DNA of 64,000 bases from Piliocolobus tephrosceles. Lineage: Eukaryota > Chordata > Mammalia > Primates > Cercopithecidae. A program made the translations under genes and the position numbers. Every line of letters begins with the position of its first letter. Positions within the stretch are counted from its first letter, which is position 1. Where the stretch lies: the NCBI RefSeq assembly GCF_002776525.5, contig NC_045452.1, positions 25,361,189 to 25,425,188 of the forward strand, given 5' to 3'. The notes under the pieces are model-generated. The model saw only the letters and a list, made by a program, of their open reading frames with translations, did no database searches and was not told the DNA's origin. Below are positions 53,801 to 63,868 of the stretch, piece after piece.

Positions 53801-56524
53801 AAAGAAAAGGCTCTTTTCACTTAAGATTTAAAACGGAAGTCATCAAAAATACCTCACTACCTCCGGTTTTGAGGTTCACAATTTTAGAGGCAGAATTAGC
53901 CCAGAAATAAAATGAAGAATAAAACATAGATGATGATTTTACAACGTAGCTTTTATTTCCATTGGTGGGTTATATGTACTTGTGCCAAGGCATAATAAGC
54001 AAAATAATTTTGGAAATAACCATATAGCTAAGGTTCAAATCTACACAGATATGATGTAAACATATTCCTGGGGTGTGTGTGTGTGTGTGTGTGAGAAGTG
54101 ACAATGGCATATTTTTCACTAGCGGAAGAGTCTTATCCAAGAAAGGGATTTACTTGTCGTGGGCACGAGATATCCAATCCGTAAACATTCACAGAATATC
54201 TGTTATTTTGACATTATGTGGACCGAGTACGAGGCTGTTCTTTGCTTTATTGTATTTTCTATTTAAAAACAAGGGAGTGGATCTACTCTAGCCCAGGTTT
54301 TTCTCCTGAAGGCTCCCTTGACAAGTGGTTATCTAAATTAGTAACTTATGCAATTCAATTGGATTCCTGGTTTTTCTCCCAAATCCCCAAGCCTCCTGCA
54401 TCTCAGTTGATAATTAGGTCCTTATTCCAGTTGCTCAGCCTGAACCCTTAGAAGTCTTCCTTGACTCTCCCGCACCCTCTCCATCCCACATCCAATCTCT
54501 CAGGAAATCCTGTTGGCTCTACCGTGAAGATACATCCAGAGTCTCACCAGCACCCATCCCAAGCCACAGTCGCCTCTGTTAGACCTCCTCACCGACCCAC
54601 ACACCCAGCATCCAGTGATTTTTTTTTTTTTTTGAGATGAAGTCTTGCTCTGTCACCCAGGCTGGAGTGCAGTGGTGCAATCTCGGCTCACTGCACCCTC
54701 CGCCTCCTGAGTTCACAACATTCTCCTGCCTAGCCTCCCGAGTAGCTGGGACTACAGACGCCCACCACCATGTCCGACTAATTTATGTATTTTTAGTAGA
54801 GATGGGGTTTCACCATGTTGGTCAGGATGGTATTGATCTCTTGACCTCATAATCCACTCGCCTCGGCTTCCCAAAGTGCTGGAATTACAGATGTGAGCCA
54901 CTGTGCCCAGGCCCAGAGTGTTCTTCAAAGAGTCCCTCAGATTATGTCACGTTGATGCTTAAAAACAAGCAAAGGCTCCATACCCCTTAAGTGAATGCCA
55001 AAATCCTCATCATAGCCTCCAGGCCTCCAGCCTCCTACTGCTGCTGTAACAGATTTCCATGAATTTAGCGGCTTAAAACAACACCAACTTATTATCTTTA
55101 CAGTTCTGGAGGTCAGAAGTCTGAATTGGGTCTCACCAAGCTAAAATCAAGGTGTCCAGAGGCTTTCCACACTCCTTGGCTTGTGGCCCCTTCCTCTCTC
55201 TCCAAAGCCAGCAGCGTTAAGTGGAATCTTTCTCAGATTGCATCTCCCTAACCCTGAGCCTTCTGCCTCTGGATTCCCAGTTAAAACCATGTAATTACCC
55301 TGAGCCCACCTGCATACTCCAGGATAATCTCCCCAAAGCCAGCTGATTAACAACTTCAGTTCTGTTTGCAACCTTAACTTTCCCGGCCATGTAAGACAAC
55401 ATAGTCACAACCTCCAAGGATTAGGACACAGGCATCTTTGGGGTGCTCCTGACCCCCTTCCTTCTGCTCTACTTACCGCCTTTTAATGTAATAAATACTT
55501 ATGCATACTGCTTTTCTTGCCTATTATCCCCTAAAAGAACACAAACTCCACAAGAGCAGGATGCTTAGTTCATTCTCAGCTACAGAAAATACCCAGCACA
55601 CAGGAGGTGTGCAACAAACTTGCATGGAGTTAACGAGAATGGGGACTAGCCAAGGTCAAGGTCACGCACAAGAATGGTGGCTTCATGTGCATGGTGAAGC
55701 ACATGTCTTGAGACATTGACATCGCTTCCTGCAGACAAGAAAAGAGCCTTGGCGAGCCTAGGCACCTTCCTCCATCCCAGGCCTGGGGTGGCTCAGCCAG
55801 GGCTCCAGGCAGTCTAATTTGACAGGCCTGGGCTTAAAATCACATTGCTCCACGTCTGAGGGACCAAGATCACATGAGAATGCCTCTTAGAGCCTCACTT
55901 TGTTCAACTGGAAAATGGGATAACTTGCCTCAAGGGACGGCGGCCCGCAGATGACCACAGGGCCTTGCCTTCTGCACAGAGGTGCCAGCAGCACCACTGC
56001 ACTGCCGCCAGGTGCCTCCCGCCCTGCCTCTCGCTCCCTTTCCCACCTTGCACCCACTCTTGCCTCCTTTCCATCCCACTCCTCCACCGCTCCTATCCCC
56101 ACATCTGCCCCCTCCCAGGGAATGGATGCTAACCCGCCAGTGGGCTCCTTGCCTGTGCCCCCACCCCAGACTCACCCATCTTCTCAGCCACTCAACCCCA
56201 GGCCACACCAGGGCCCCCGAAGTCCCTGTCCCAGTGGGATTTGTGGATGTGGCATGAGGCGGCCTGGGACACCTGGCAGGAAGGAGAACTCACACAGGGG
56301 TGACTCTGCGACTTTGACCCTGGTCTCAGCTCCTGATTGGGCAATGAGAGGGCAGATCTGCTGCCTTCCGAGACGTCGGGGACACTGCTCCCTGTCTGCG
56401 CCGCGGCTGAGTCACCAGTGGCCGTTGGTGTGGCTGCTCTCTCGGAACTGAACCTGCTCAGGAAGTCCGGGTATTTCAGCCTCCCCTTGGCATTGACTGG
56501 CATCTCGTTCCAGAGTCTGTCAAA
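44728..56524 (-). CDS. EFCAB6: EFCAB6, C-terminal 285 residues in five exons (partial; 5' exons lie beyond 64000)
   Basis: The coding sequence is complement(join(44728..44850, 46687..46836, 50584..50768, 53619..53787, 56294..56524)). Phases join exactly: 0, then 1 within the Ala codon at the 53619/50768 junction, then 0. EFCAB6 (also called DJBP) is a long multi-EF-hand protein, about 1501 residues in human, mainly in testis. It is reported to bind DJ-1/PARK7 and the androgen receptor and to lower receptor activity (established knowledge). The part here carries about four degenerate EF-hands, with loops such as DVARQGDISASE, DLKNNGKFAYCD, DEAGTGLLSVAD and DKTLSSKISYND. Most lack one or more canonical ligands (Asp instead of Glu at loop position 12, Ala or Lys at position 3), so calcium binding is doubtful. 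It ends in YNDFLRAFLQ. No frame damage is seen. Confidence 0.93.
44851..46686 (-). other. EFCAB6: EFCAB6 last intron
   Basis: The intron runs from GTGAGC at 46686 to TTCCAG at 44851. An old LTR-like repeat occupies about 45300-45775. The rest (44860-45290, 45780-46680) shows no gene; it is moderately GC-rich single-copy sequence. Confidence 0.85.
45300..45775 (+). mobile_element. Old LTR-like repeat (family uncertain)
   Basis: Its 3' part (GTGGGAGTGAAATAAACTTT...TAAGCTGCTATC...CTGAAACAAATCCTGACAGA) resembles ends of old ERVL/MaLR LTRs. Confidence 0.45.
46687..46836 (-). CDS. EFCAB6: EFCAB6 coding exon
   Basis: The acceptor is CTTGTGTTCAG before 46836 and the donor is GTGAGC (complement of 46686-46681). 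It is 150 nt, 50 codons, phase 0. It encodes KDAGAETSSFYSALLRIQ, then HCWRPMRRTFKSYDEAG and TGLLSVADFRT, an EF-hand with Ala and Thr at usual ligand positions. This recalls EF-hand fold retention without calcium binding (inference). Confidence 0.93.
47055..47215 (-). mobile_element. MIR
   Basis: TAAATCAGCCATCTCATTTA, ATCCCCACGTTACAGACTG and GTAAAGTGACTTGGG. Confidence 0.75.
47230..47580. promoter_or_regulatory. Candidate regulatory block in an EFCAB6 intron
   Basis: AT-rich, repeat-free block with GTAATTATATCAGTAATTAG and CACCTGTG, standing out from GC-rich flanks. Suggestive only. Confidence 0.25.
49859..49970 (+). mobile_element. AluJ, left part (split by an LTR)
   Basis: Sense AluJ with GCTTGAGCCCAGGAGTTTGA, broken at AAAACTCTG. 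Its right part is at 50334-50528. Confidence 0.93.
49971..50333 (+). mobile_element. Solo LTR of THE1/MST type (MaLR)
   Basis: Begins TGATATGGCTTGACTCTGTG and ends in GGACTAACACA. It contains the family blocks GGGAGGGACCTGGTGGGA and AGTGAGTGAGTTCTCATGAG. It is 363 bp, near THE1 length, and lies inside an AluJ. No internal MaLR sequence is present. Confidence 0.92.
50334..50528 (+). mobile_element. AluJ, right part
   Basis: Resumes at CATCCCCACAAAAATAC and ends in an AAAATA tail. Its end is about 55 bases from an EFCAB6 splice donor. Confidence 0.92.
50584..50768 (-). CDS. EFCAB6: EFCAB6 coding exon with an EF-hand pair
   Basis: The acceptor is TTGTCTGTAG before 50768 and the donor is GTATGT (complement of 50583-50578). 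It is 185 nt. It encodes LVEKFNLDINKEECQQL, the EF loop DLKNNGKFAYCD, and a basic helix ending KIQNAHKM. The loop has Lys at position 3 and Asp at position 12, so it is only partly canonical. An AluJ tail lies about 55 bases past the donor. Confidence 0.93.
50805..50975 (-). mobile_element. L2 fragment
   Basis: The TTCA run is followed by CAACACTTGCTGAGGCACC and GGAGACAGACATGCGACAAA, in antisense L2 order. Confidence 0.7.
50808..50856 (+). repeat. (TTCA)n microsatellite
   Basis: About ten ATTC units at the edge of an antisense L2 piece, 40 bases from the acceptor of an EFCAB6 exon. Confidence 0.92.
52366..52675 (+). mobile_element. Young AluY of Old World monkey type
   Basis: Full-length sense Alu with GGCTCAAGCCTG, GAGACGGGCGGATCACGAGG, GGCGTAAACCC and GATCCGGCCACTG. 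The target-site duplication AGAAAACATTTTCCT at 52351-52365 and 52676-52690 is exact. These changes mark the AluYRa lineage of Old World monkeys. Confidence 0.95.
52803..53140 (+). mobile_element. Alu with target-site duplication
   Basis: Sense Alu with a long CAAA-type tail. AAGATGTAAC before it and AAGATGCAAC after it are the target-site copies. Confidence 0.94.
53619..53787 (-). CDS. EFCAB6: EFCAB6 coding exon with an unusual donor
   Basis: The acceptor is CCCTGCTAG before 53787. It is 169 nt. It encodes TPASTTAIPGTPPLQ, a basic helix RLRKRIQGCWRQLLKECK, and the degenerate loop DVARQGDISASE followed by FL. The last base starts the Ala codon finished in the next exon. The donor reads G|GTTCGT (53618-53613), which keeps GT and the +5 G but lacks the usual A at +3 and +4, so it is weak. 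Confidence 0.92.
54074..54094 (+). repeat. (GT)n microsatellite
   Basis: A run of about ten GT units in an EFCAB6 intron. Confidence 0.9.
54619..54912 (-). mobile_element. Alu
   Basis: Antisense Alu that splits an older interspersed repeat (about 54430-55025). Confidence 0.94.
55030..55475 (-). mobile_element. Old LTR-like repeat (MLT1/MaLR type, tentative)
   Basis: Contains GGCTTAAAACAACACCAACT, TTCTGGAGGTCAGAAGTCTG and CCAGGATAATCTCCCC, in the same antisense layout as 20926-21871. Confidence 0.6.
55815..55935 (+). mobile_element. MIR
   Basis: AGAGCCTCACTTTGTTCAAC followed by TGGAAAATGGGATAACTTGC. Confidence 0.7.
56294..56524 (-). CDS. EFCAB6: EFCAB6 coding exon (first seen in the window)
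   Basis: The acceptor is TTCTCCAG before 56524 and the donor is GTGAGT (complement of 56293-56288). It is 231 nt, 77 codons, phase 0 at both ends. It starts FDRLWNEMPVNAKGRLKY, a degenerate EF-hand with Gly-Arg-Leu in the loop. A linker rich in Ser, Ala and Pro, probably disordered, follows and ends at QSHPC. Confidence 0.92.
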
Positions 56525-57544
56525 CTGGAGAAGGAGCAGAAGTCATTTCTCAGGTGTCAGTGCAAACAGGCAGCGTCGCACCTGTGCCAGAGAGAAGTGG
56601 GACGGGCCGGCCTCGCAGGAGGTGAGCGCTCAGGTGACTGGTGAAGAAGAAAATTTGAAAAATAAAACGCCCATTTGGCCTTCGCTCGGCGGAGGCCTCA
56701 GGAAGACTCTGGAAAAGCAAAGACAAGAGGATTATTCATGGCTTCTGCAGGACATTTTTTAATTGAATTGGGCCCTCAGTGAGCACTTTAAGGCCATTAA
56801 ATCTTGTGATTAGTCACAGTGCCTGAGCTGCAGTGTATTCGAACATTTGGGAGAAAATACAATCAGAGCCCCCACCCACCTTCGTCCCAGGGAAGCCCAG
56901 TCAGACTCATTTCTCACCCTTCCAGGTACACCTGAGTTCTGCAAACAGCTCACCAGGTGACGCAGCCCTCAGCCCCTGCATTTACATCCATGATTTATTT
57001 CACCCTAAGGGCAAAAAATGTCTTCACACAAGATGAAAAGGGAGGCATTTGGAAAACCAGGGAGCGGTTTATGGCTTTGTATTTTTGCTGTCTGATGCCA
57101 CAGACTGTATCAAAACCACACACCATGCAGATAGAACAAAATGACTCAATGCATCCTAAACGGGCCATTTTTGGTGACTGGAGGGCTTTCAGGGAGCCGA
57201 GAAGAAGGGCAACTCCTTCCTACTTGATTTTTGTACAGCCCCGAAAGCCCAACGGAGCCCCAGCCTCCAGCACAGCTGATAGAGAGGCAGCCTCCAGAGA
57301 GGTGAGGGGAGGCTCAAACCCTGGTTCCTTCCTTCCCATCCTGCGCTCTCCCCTGGAAGCCCGGGCTCTGCCAGAAACAGAGTTGCTTCTGGGTCTCCAC
57401 TGGGGATTTCCAAAGCAAATCAGAGTGACTGTCTTGGGCTTGATTCGAATCCTCAGAAGAAGCAGGGAGGGGTACGGAAGTTGGGGTTGGAGGGGTGCAA
57501 AGTCAGAAAGGTTTAGTTTGGGACAAGGTTCTCAATTTATCTTT

Positions 57545-57770
57545 TTCCTTTTTATTTAGAAATAACTAGAGACTTGTAGGAGGTGACAAGGACAGTACAG
57601 TGAGGTTCCTGTACCCTTCCTGCAGTTGCTCCCAAGGCTCTGTCTTAAGTGAAAACAGCAGAACCAGGAGGTGGGCGTGGGTGCAGTGCAGGTGCAGTCT
57701 GACGTCATTTTACTACACGTGTAGATTCATGTTGATTGCATTCTGACCAACGAGGAAAAACCATTCAGTG
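57545..57770 (+). mobile_element. Old L1M piece
   Basis: Matches the same type of sequence as 35340-35480 (GACAGTACAGTGAGG...TTTTACTACACGTGTAGATTC). Confidence 0.6.
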
Positions 57771-58459
57771 GAGAAGTGAGGGGACCTTGAGGATGTGACT
57801 TCGGCATCTCAGATCTCACCAGTGCCAAGTGCAGTACCCGCTAGACAGGAATCAGCTCTGCCACCTCTGTGTGCTCCAGGACCACTGGTCAAAACCACTG
57901 GGCAGGCAGCTCCCCTGACACCTTCCCTCATGGTGCCGAAACCACTCTGCAGGTAGTCTCTCCCCTACCACTCCCGGCCTGGAAGCTCCCTGCAGGCTCC
58001 TCTGAGAATCAACTTTAAGTGTCAAACATCTGGCAAAGGGGCATACAGCAGGTGCTCAACACATGACACATGTTTGCTCACTGGCTGAAGTTCCTAAGAG
58101 ACTCACATGGTCAGACTGGTCAGACCCAGGGGAAGGATGCTTCAAGGTGAGAGCGATGGAAGGGGCGGAACCCTGTTCTGACCCCTTCTCCTGAGGCCCT
58201 CTCTCGGAGCAGAAGAGGACAAGCCCCGCAGGGGAGGACCCGGCAGCCTTACGCCCTCCTGTTTGAGCTGGACTCGGAGCTGAGGAGGTGGAAGATCATG
58301 CTGTGAAGGATAAACACCAAGGGAGGTCGGTGTGTGTGCTGACAAATGCCGTGAACACGAAGCTTGGCAGGAGACAATCCCAGGGCTCCCACTTAAGGAC
58401 CTCCTCTTCTAACAGGGTGGCTGGGGCTGGCCAACTCCCTAATTAAATTCTGTGGTGCA

Positions 58460-58761
58460 GGCTGGGTGCGGTGGCTCACGCCTGTAATCCCACCACTTTG
58501 GGAGGCCGAGGCAGGAGGATCACCTGAGGTCAGGCATTTGAGACCAGCCTGGCCAACAGGGTGAAACCCCATCTCTACTAAAAATACAAAAATTAGCTGG
58601 GCGTGGTGGTGGGAGCCTGTAAGTCCAGCTAGTCGGGAGGCTGACACAGGAGAAGCACTTGAACCTGGGAGGTGGAAGCTGCAGTGAGCCAAGATCACGC
58701 CATTGTACTCCAGCCTGAGCAACAGAGTGAGACTCTATCTCAAAAAAAAAAAAAAAAAAAA
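58460..58761 (+). mobile_element. AluS with exact target-site duplication
   Basis: Sense Alu flanked by AAATTCTGTGGTGCA at 58445-58459 and 58762-58776. Confidence 0.95.
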
Positions 58762-59507
58762 AAATTCTGTGGTGCAGAGGAGGCCATGAGGGACCTCAGG
58801 AATCCTATTTTCCTACTTTCATCCTATTTTAATTGAAGGGCCTCAGAATGGGAGGGTGGAGGAGGCATCACTGGAGGAAATAGCCCCTGGCCTGCACGTG
58901 GCCTCCAGTCTCCACAGAGGCACCTAGAACACCAGTGGGCCTAATGGTGCCAGGATGGGGGCTGACGGGCACCACGAGGCCGGACAGACACCGGGGAGAC
59001 TGGATTCTGAAAAACTGCCAGCCAGTGAGCTTGACATGAAACGTGGGCAAGATGCTGCTGGACTATGACAGCGTCAAAAGCAAGTGAGTTTCATTAGCGT
59101 GGTGAGGTCTGTGCCTGCTCAATTGTCCCGTTTTCTTAAGCCACCAGCTGAACCCTGAGAGACACCACCATGGGTTCTGACTCTACTTATGATGCAGAAA
59201 AGCAGCAAGAGAGGGCTACTCGCCATCAACAGGGACAAGTCAGGCAACCTGCAGCCGCCCTACTTCCCCCGAGCCCATGAGTGCGGGCTCACAGGGAACC
59301 GAGGGAGGGACGGAACTCCAGAGCTCCAGTCTCCAAGGACAGCCAGACATGCCACTGGCTCTCACCCCTGGCAAGGTGTGGGAGGAAGTGGTGGCAGTCA
59401 CCGAGGAGGGGAGAAGTCAGTTCATGTTGGAACAAATTCTGAAGGCCACGTGCAGGCTGCCGCGTCATTCCAGGACAGCTGGGGGACCCAAGAACCAGGG
59501 CGACTCA

Positions 59508-59664
59508 CACCTGCCCCCCGCCCTTCTCACGCCTCTGCCTCTGCCCCCCCCCCCTCCCCCCCCTCCCCCCCCCGCCCTTCTCACGCCCCTGCCCCCTGCC
59601 CTTCCCACGCCTCTGCCCCCCACCCTTCTCATGCCTCTGCCCCCGCCCTTCTCACGCCTCTGCT
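59508..59664 (+). repeat. C-rich minisatellite with long C runs
   Basis: Units of about 23-28 bp with the core CCCTTCTCACGCCTCTGCC recur five or six times. Between them are C runs of 11, 8 and 9 (59544-59573). The G-rich strand is the sense strand of EFCAB6. Confidence 0.88.
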
Positions 59665-61069
59665 GGTGGTCTGGATCCACCTGCAAGCTCGAGGTGAGAG
59701 AGTGTGTGTGGGGGGCACTTCTACCCCCCATAGGATGTAGAAGCCTTAAGCTGCTGCGGAAACACACTCAACTCTCTGCCTCTAGGACAGGGGTAGGAAC
59801 CCCTCCTTCCTCCACTGGGAACCCCACCCAGGCTCTGGGGGAGGGGAAGGATCAACATCCTTGCAGAATGCAGAGGTCTGAGGGGACGAGCCCAACAGCC
59901 GCCAGAGACATGAGGCAGAGCGGGCTGGAAGGGGCTGGAGCAGTGAGAAAGCTTCACCCAAGGTCCAGGATGCCCCCACCCCGTCAGGAGCCCAGCACCA
60001 GCAAAGGCAGCAAGAGAGGGAAAGGGACCCCTCCCAGGCACCGATGTGAGCTGAGGGTGGTGCAGGAATGCTGAGAAGATCCTCTGGCAGCCCCCATCCC
60101 GCACCAAGCCCACAGGCCTCTCTTCTGGCCTCTCCTAGTTCTAGACATTTCTCTCTCCAACCTTCACCTCCGTGTCTTCACCCTCCTCCTTGAGACCAGC
60201 TCTGCGTCCACCCACCACTTTGTTTTACCCTATCCTTCATCCTGCCCAGCCCTCACCTCCCTCCTGAACAAAGCTTGGACCCCACACAGCTGCTTCCTCA
60301 CTCTCACTTCTCCCTCCCCAGCCTCCCCCTGAGCTTACTGGGGAAGCTCCTGCTGTAACTGCCAGACACACTCACGACCCTTCCCCAGTAAATGTCCCTT
60401 GCTGCTCTCTGTGGCAACCCCTCCACACCATTTCCTCCTCCTAAATATCCACTATGGTCCCCTCACTCACAGCGGATAATCTTACCCCATATTTCATAGA
60501 CAAAACACACATTACACCAAATTGACTGCACCTATGCTCCTGCTCCGTAGCTACAGGAGGAGTTCTCCGCTCCCAGCCAGGCCACCCCTCCTCGTGTCTC
60601 TGGATGTGGTCTGCCTTCTTGAACTACAGAGGCTGGGCAGCTAAAAGTTCCTGTGCCCATTTTTCTCTGTAGCAGATACAACAGACACAACCGCCTGCAA
60701 GGTGGAAGGAAGCAATGAGCCCAGGTGGTGATCAGCTCTCTGGTCCGCTTGGTGGCAGAGGGCTTTGGTCCCATCCCCTTAGCACCACAGCTGCTGAGCT
60801 CTGCTGGGAGGCAGTGGCAGTGGGTTTCTTCTGGAAGAGCCTCCTGGTTGGGCTGGGTTTCTCTTGGCTGCCACGTCCTTGGATGTGGGGACATCCTCCC
60901 TGGTTCTCCAGCCCTTCCAGACCTTCTGTAAGAGCCTAATACCCTTCAAAAAAACCTCTTCCTGCTTAAACTTGCCTGTGTGGATACTGCAATCTGCAAC
61001 TAAGAACCCTGAACAATACACAAAGCAACAAAAAAGTCTGCAGATAAATCAGATAAAAAAGATATTCAG

Positions 61070-61388
61070 GGCCGGGTGCGGTGGCTCACGCCTGTAATCC
61101 CAGCACTTTGGGAGGCTGAGGCGCGCAGATCATGAGGTCAGGAGATTGAGACCATCCTGGCCAACATGGTGAAACCCCGTCTCTACTAAAAATAAAAATA
61201 AATAAATAAATAAAAAATTAGCCGGGCGTGGTGGCGGGCACCTGTAGTCCTGGCTATTCAGGAGGCTGAGGCAGGAGAATGGCGTGAACCCAGGAGGCGG
61301 AGCTTGCAGTGAGCCGAGATTGTGCCACTGTGCTCCAGCCTGGGCGATAGAGTGAGACTCTGTCTCAAAAAAAAAAAAAAAAAAAAAA
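61070..61388 (+). mobile_element. AluY with an expanded middle A-region
   Basis: Sense AluY (GGAGGCGGAGCTTGCAGTGA). The middle A-rich part has grown into AAATAAATAAATAAATAAA. Confidence 0.94.
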
Positions 61389-62033
61389 TGTTAATGATTA
61401 TATTTTTAATTTCAAGGAAGTCTATGTATCTGTTTAAATGAAAAAAGTCTGACTTGTCAGTTCTGATATTATCTTGCTCCTTGCTGATTTTTAGTACCAG
61501 TGTTTACTCCTTTAGCTATTTTATACATTGCTTTTCATTCATTTTAATACACATGTCTACTTCTTTAACCATTTTACATATAATCCTGTTAAATTCTCTA
61601 GCTAATATTAAATATCTGAAGTCTAAATCTGTCTTAGCTTGTTTTTGCCAACTCATGTTTATGGTGACTTGCCTCTTCATGTGGTTAGTGATTTTTATTT
61701 CATGAAAGAGCTTATATTTGGCTGAATTTAAGCTGGGGGAAATCCCGAGGGGCCTGGACTGAGTATGATTTTCTACGCAGATGATTAGGGTTTGCTTCTT
61801 CCAAGTGCCAAGGATGCTGCCAGCCCGACGTTGCTTCAGTTCCTCCATCTTGGGGTTCCATGATGGAGAAACCAAAATGGTTTCACAGACTCCAGGCCAT
61901 GAGCTCCAGGTCTGTGCCCAGCCCGGAGCTCAGAGCCGTGCAGGTTTTCCTCGTCCAGCCTTGTGCTGAAGATACAGCCCATCAGGTAACCTGGCTCATT
62001 ATGCCAAGATCTCCAGGCCTAGAAAAATCTCCA

Positions 62034-62172
62034 GGCTAATTTTTTGTATTTTTAGTAGAGATAGGGTTTCACCGTGTTAGCCAGGATGATCTCGATCTCC
62101 TGACCTCGTGATCTGCCCTCTTTGGTCTCCCAAAGTGCTGGGATTACAGGTGTGAGCCACCATGCCCGGCCC
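62034..62172 (-). mobile_element. AluY fragment, left arm only
   Basis: Antisense piece from GGCTAATTTTTTG to CATGCCCGGCC. The right arm is missing, and the break lies at a repeated ATCTCCAGGC. Confidence 0.9.
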
Positions 62173-62265
62173 ACTGATAAATTTTAAAACATACAATGTA
62201 TAGATTAAGCAACAGATGAGACACAGGCGAGGAGAGAGAGAATGAACCTGAAGGTAGAGTACAAC

Positions 62266-62360
62266 AGTCCTTGTCAAACCTAAGCACATCAGAACCACCT
62301 GGAGGGCTTGCTAACACGTGGTTTGGTGGGTCCTACACACACAGTTTCAGATGCCGTAGA
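62266..62360 (+). mobile_element. MER5-type hAT-Charlie fragment
   Basis: ACATCAGAACCACCTGGAGG followed by GCTTGCTAACAC and a GGGTCCTA stretch matches the MER5A start. Confidence 0.75.
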
Positions 62361-62525
62361 CATGTTTGGCAGAACACAAAGGCGCGACCTGAAAAGCAGT
62401 ATCAGTGGGAGCCAGAAGATGGTGGAATGATATTTTTTAAAAATTGAGAGGAAATCATTGTCAATTTAAATTCTCTACCCAGAAAAGTTACCTTTAGAAA
62501 ATATGGTCAAATAAAGATATTTTCA

Positions 62526-62826
62526 GGCCAGGTGTGGTGGCTCATGCCTGTAATCCCAGTACTTTGGAAGGCTGAGGCGGGCTGATCACCTGAGGTCAGG
62601 AGTTCGAGACCAGCTTGGCCAACATGGTGAAACACCGGTCTCTACTAAAAATACAAAAAATTAGCCAGGTGTGATGGTGTGTGCCTGTAATCCCAGCTAT
62701 TTGGCTGAGGCAGGAGAATCAGTTGAACCCAGGAGGCAGAGGTCGTGGTGAGCTGAGATCATGCCATTGCACTCCAGCCTGGGTCACAGAGTGAGATTCC
62801 ATCTCAAAGAAAAAAAAAAAAAGATA
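62526..62826 (+). mobile_element. Alu between long direct repeats in an old L1
   Basis: Sense Alu flanked by about 58-bp direct repeats (62468-62526 and 62841-62898). Confidence 0.93.
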
Positions 62827-63393
62827 AATAAAATAAAATAAAATTCTCTACGCAGAAAAGTTACCTTTCAAAAATATGGTCAAAAAAGATATTTTCAGAT
62901 AAAATCTGAGCGACTTTCAGATCTTAACTGAAGGAAATACTTCATGGAGAAAGAAAATGATCTCAGAGGAAAGGTCTAAGGTGTGAAGAGTGAAGAAGGG
63001 GACACCGAATCAATACCCACTATATAAAACAGTCCGATGATTAATTTGTGGAGAAAAAAACAAGATAGATCTAAAACAACAGATAGTAATGAAATGAAAC
63101 CTACGGGAAAATCGGAGTTACGGCAACTCAATCTCATGTGCCCTGTAGAGCTCACGAGGAAGTACAGGAAACCACCAGGGCCGGGAAAGCTGCTAACCCT
63201 ACAGGCAGGTGAACAAAACCTTGAAAGCCAATTGGCAAAAGAGAACCATAAAGGCTGATGAACGTTTGACGTTGTTTTGTTACATAGGATAACATTTCGA
63301 GGGCAATAACCACCTCTTGGTTAAAATAACAGAAATAGATATATAATTTCCAAACCAATAGTGGGAAAAAAGGAATTTTAAAAATCTCTGTCT

Positions 63394-63724
63394 GGCCAGG
63401 TGCAGTGGCTCACGCCTGTAATCCCAGCACTTTGGGAGGCTGAGGCGGGTGGATCACAAGGTCAGGAGACCGAGACCATCCTGGCTAACACGGTGAAACC
63501 TCGTCTCTACTGAAAATACAAACACAAAATTAGCCGGGCATGGTAGCGGGCGCCTGCAGTCCTAGCTACTCTGGAGGCTGAGGTGGGAGAATGGCGTGAA
63601 CCCGGGAGGCGGAGTTTTCAGTGAGCCATGATCATGCCACTGCACTCCAGCCTGGGTGACAGACCGAGACTCCATCTCAAAAAAAATAAATAAAAATAAA
63701 AAATAAATAAAATAAAATAAAGAA
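63394..63724 (+). mobile_element. AluY with an AAATA tail
   Basis: Sense AluY (GGCGTGAACCCGGGAGGCGG) inserted in an old L1. Confidence 0.94.
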
Positions 63725-63868
63725 AACAATATAAAAGAGATGAGCACTAAATGGAAAGCACATTTGATGACAGAAATAAATTCAGAAATATCAGTAATCA
63801 CAGCAAATGTAAATGGATCAAACATCCACATAAATAAATGAGATTATTAGATTGTAATTTAAAAAAAT

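Larger units (their letters stand above)
53788..56293 (-). other. EFCAB6: EFCAB6 intron of 2.5 kb
   Basis: It holds a (GT) tract at 54074-54094, an Alu interrupting an old repeat (54430-55025), an old LTR-like element (55030-55475) and a MIR. No gene is seen in 53800-54420 or 55480-55810. Confidence 0.85.
62395..63868 (+). mobile_element. Old L1M internal region, split by two Alus
   Basis: Segments 62395-62525, 62841-63393 and 63725-63868 read like L1 internal sequence (TTCTCTACCCAGAAAAG, GCAAATGTAAATGGATCAAA). Confidence 0.65.

Noticed and set aside
60532..60894. 120-codon antisense frame upstream of EFCAB6 exons
   Set aside because: No EF-hand pattern and no suitable acceptor and donor in phase; I could not support it as an exon.
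61516..61875. 119-codon antisense frame
   Set aside because: Lies in AT-rich sequence resembling old transposon DNA; no domain seen.
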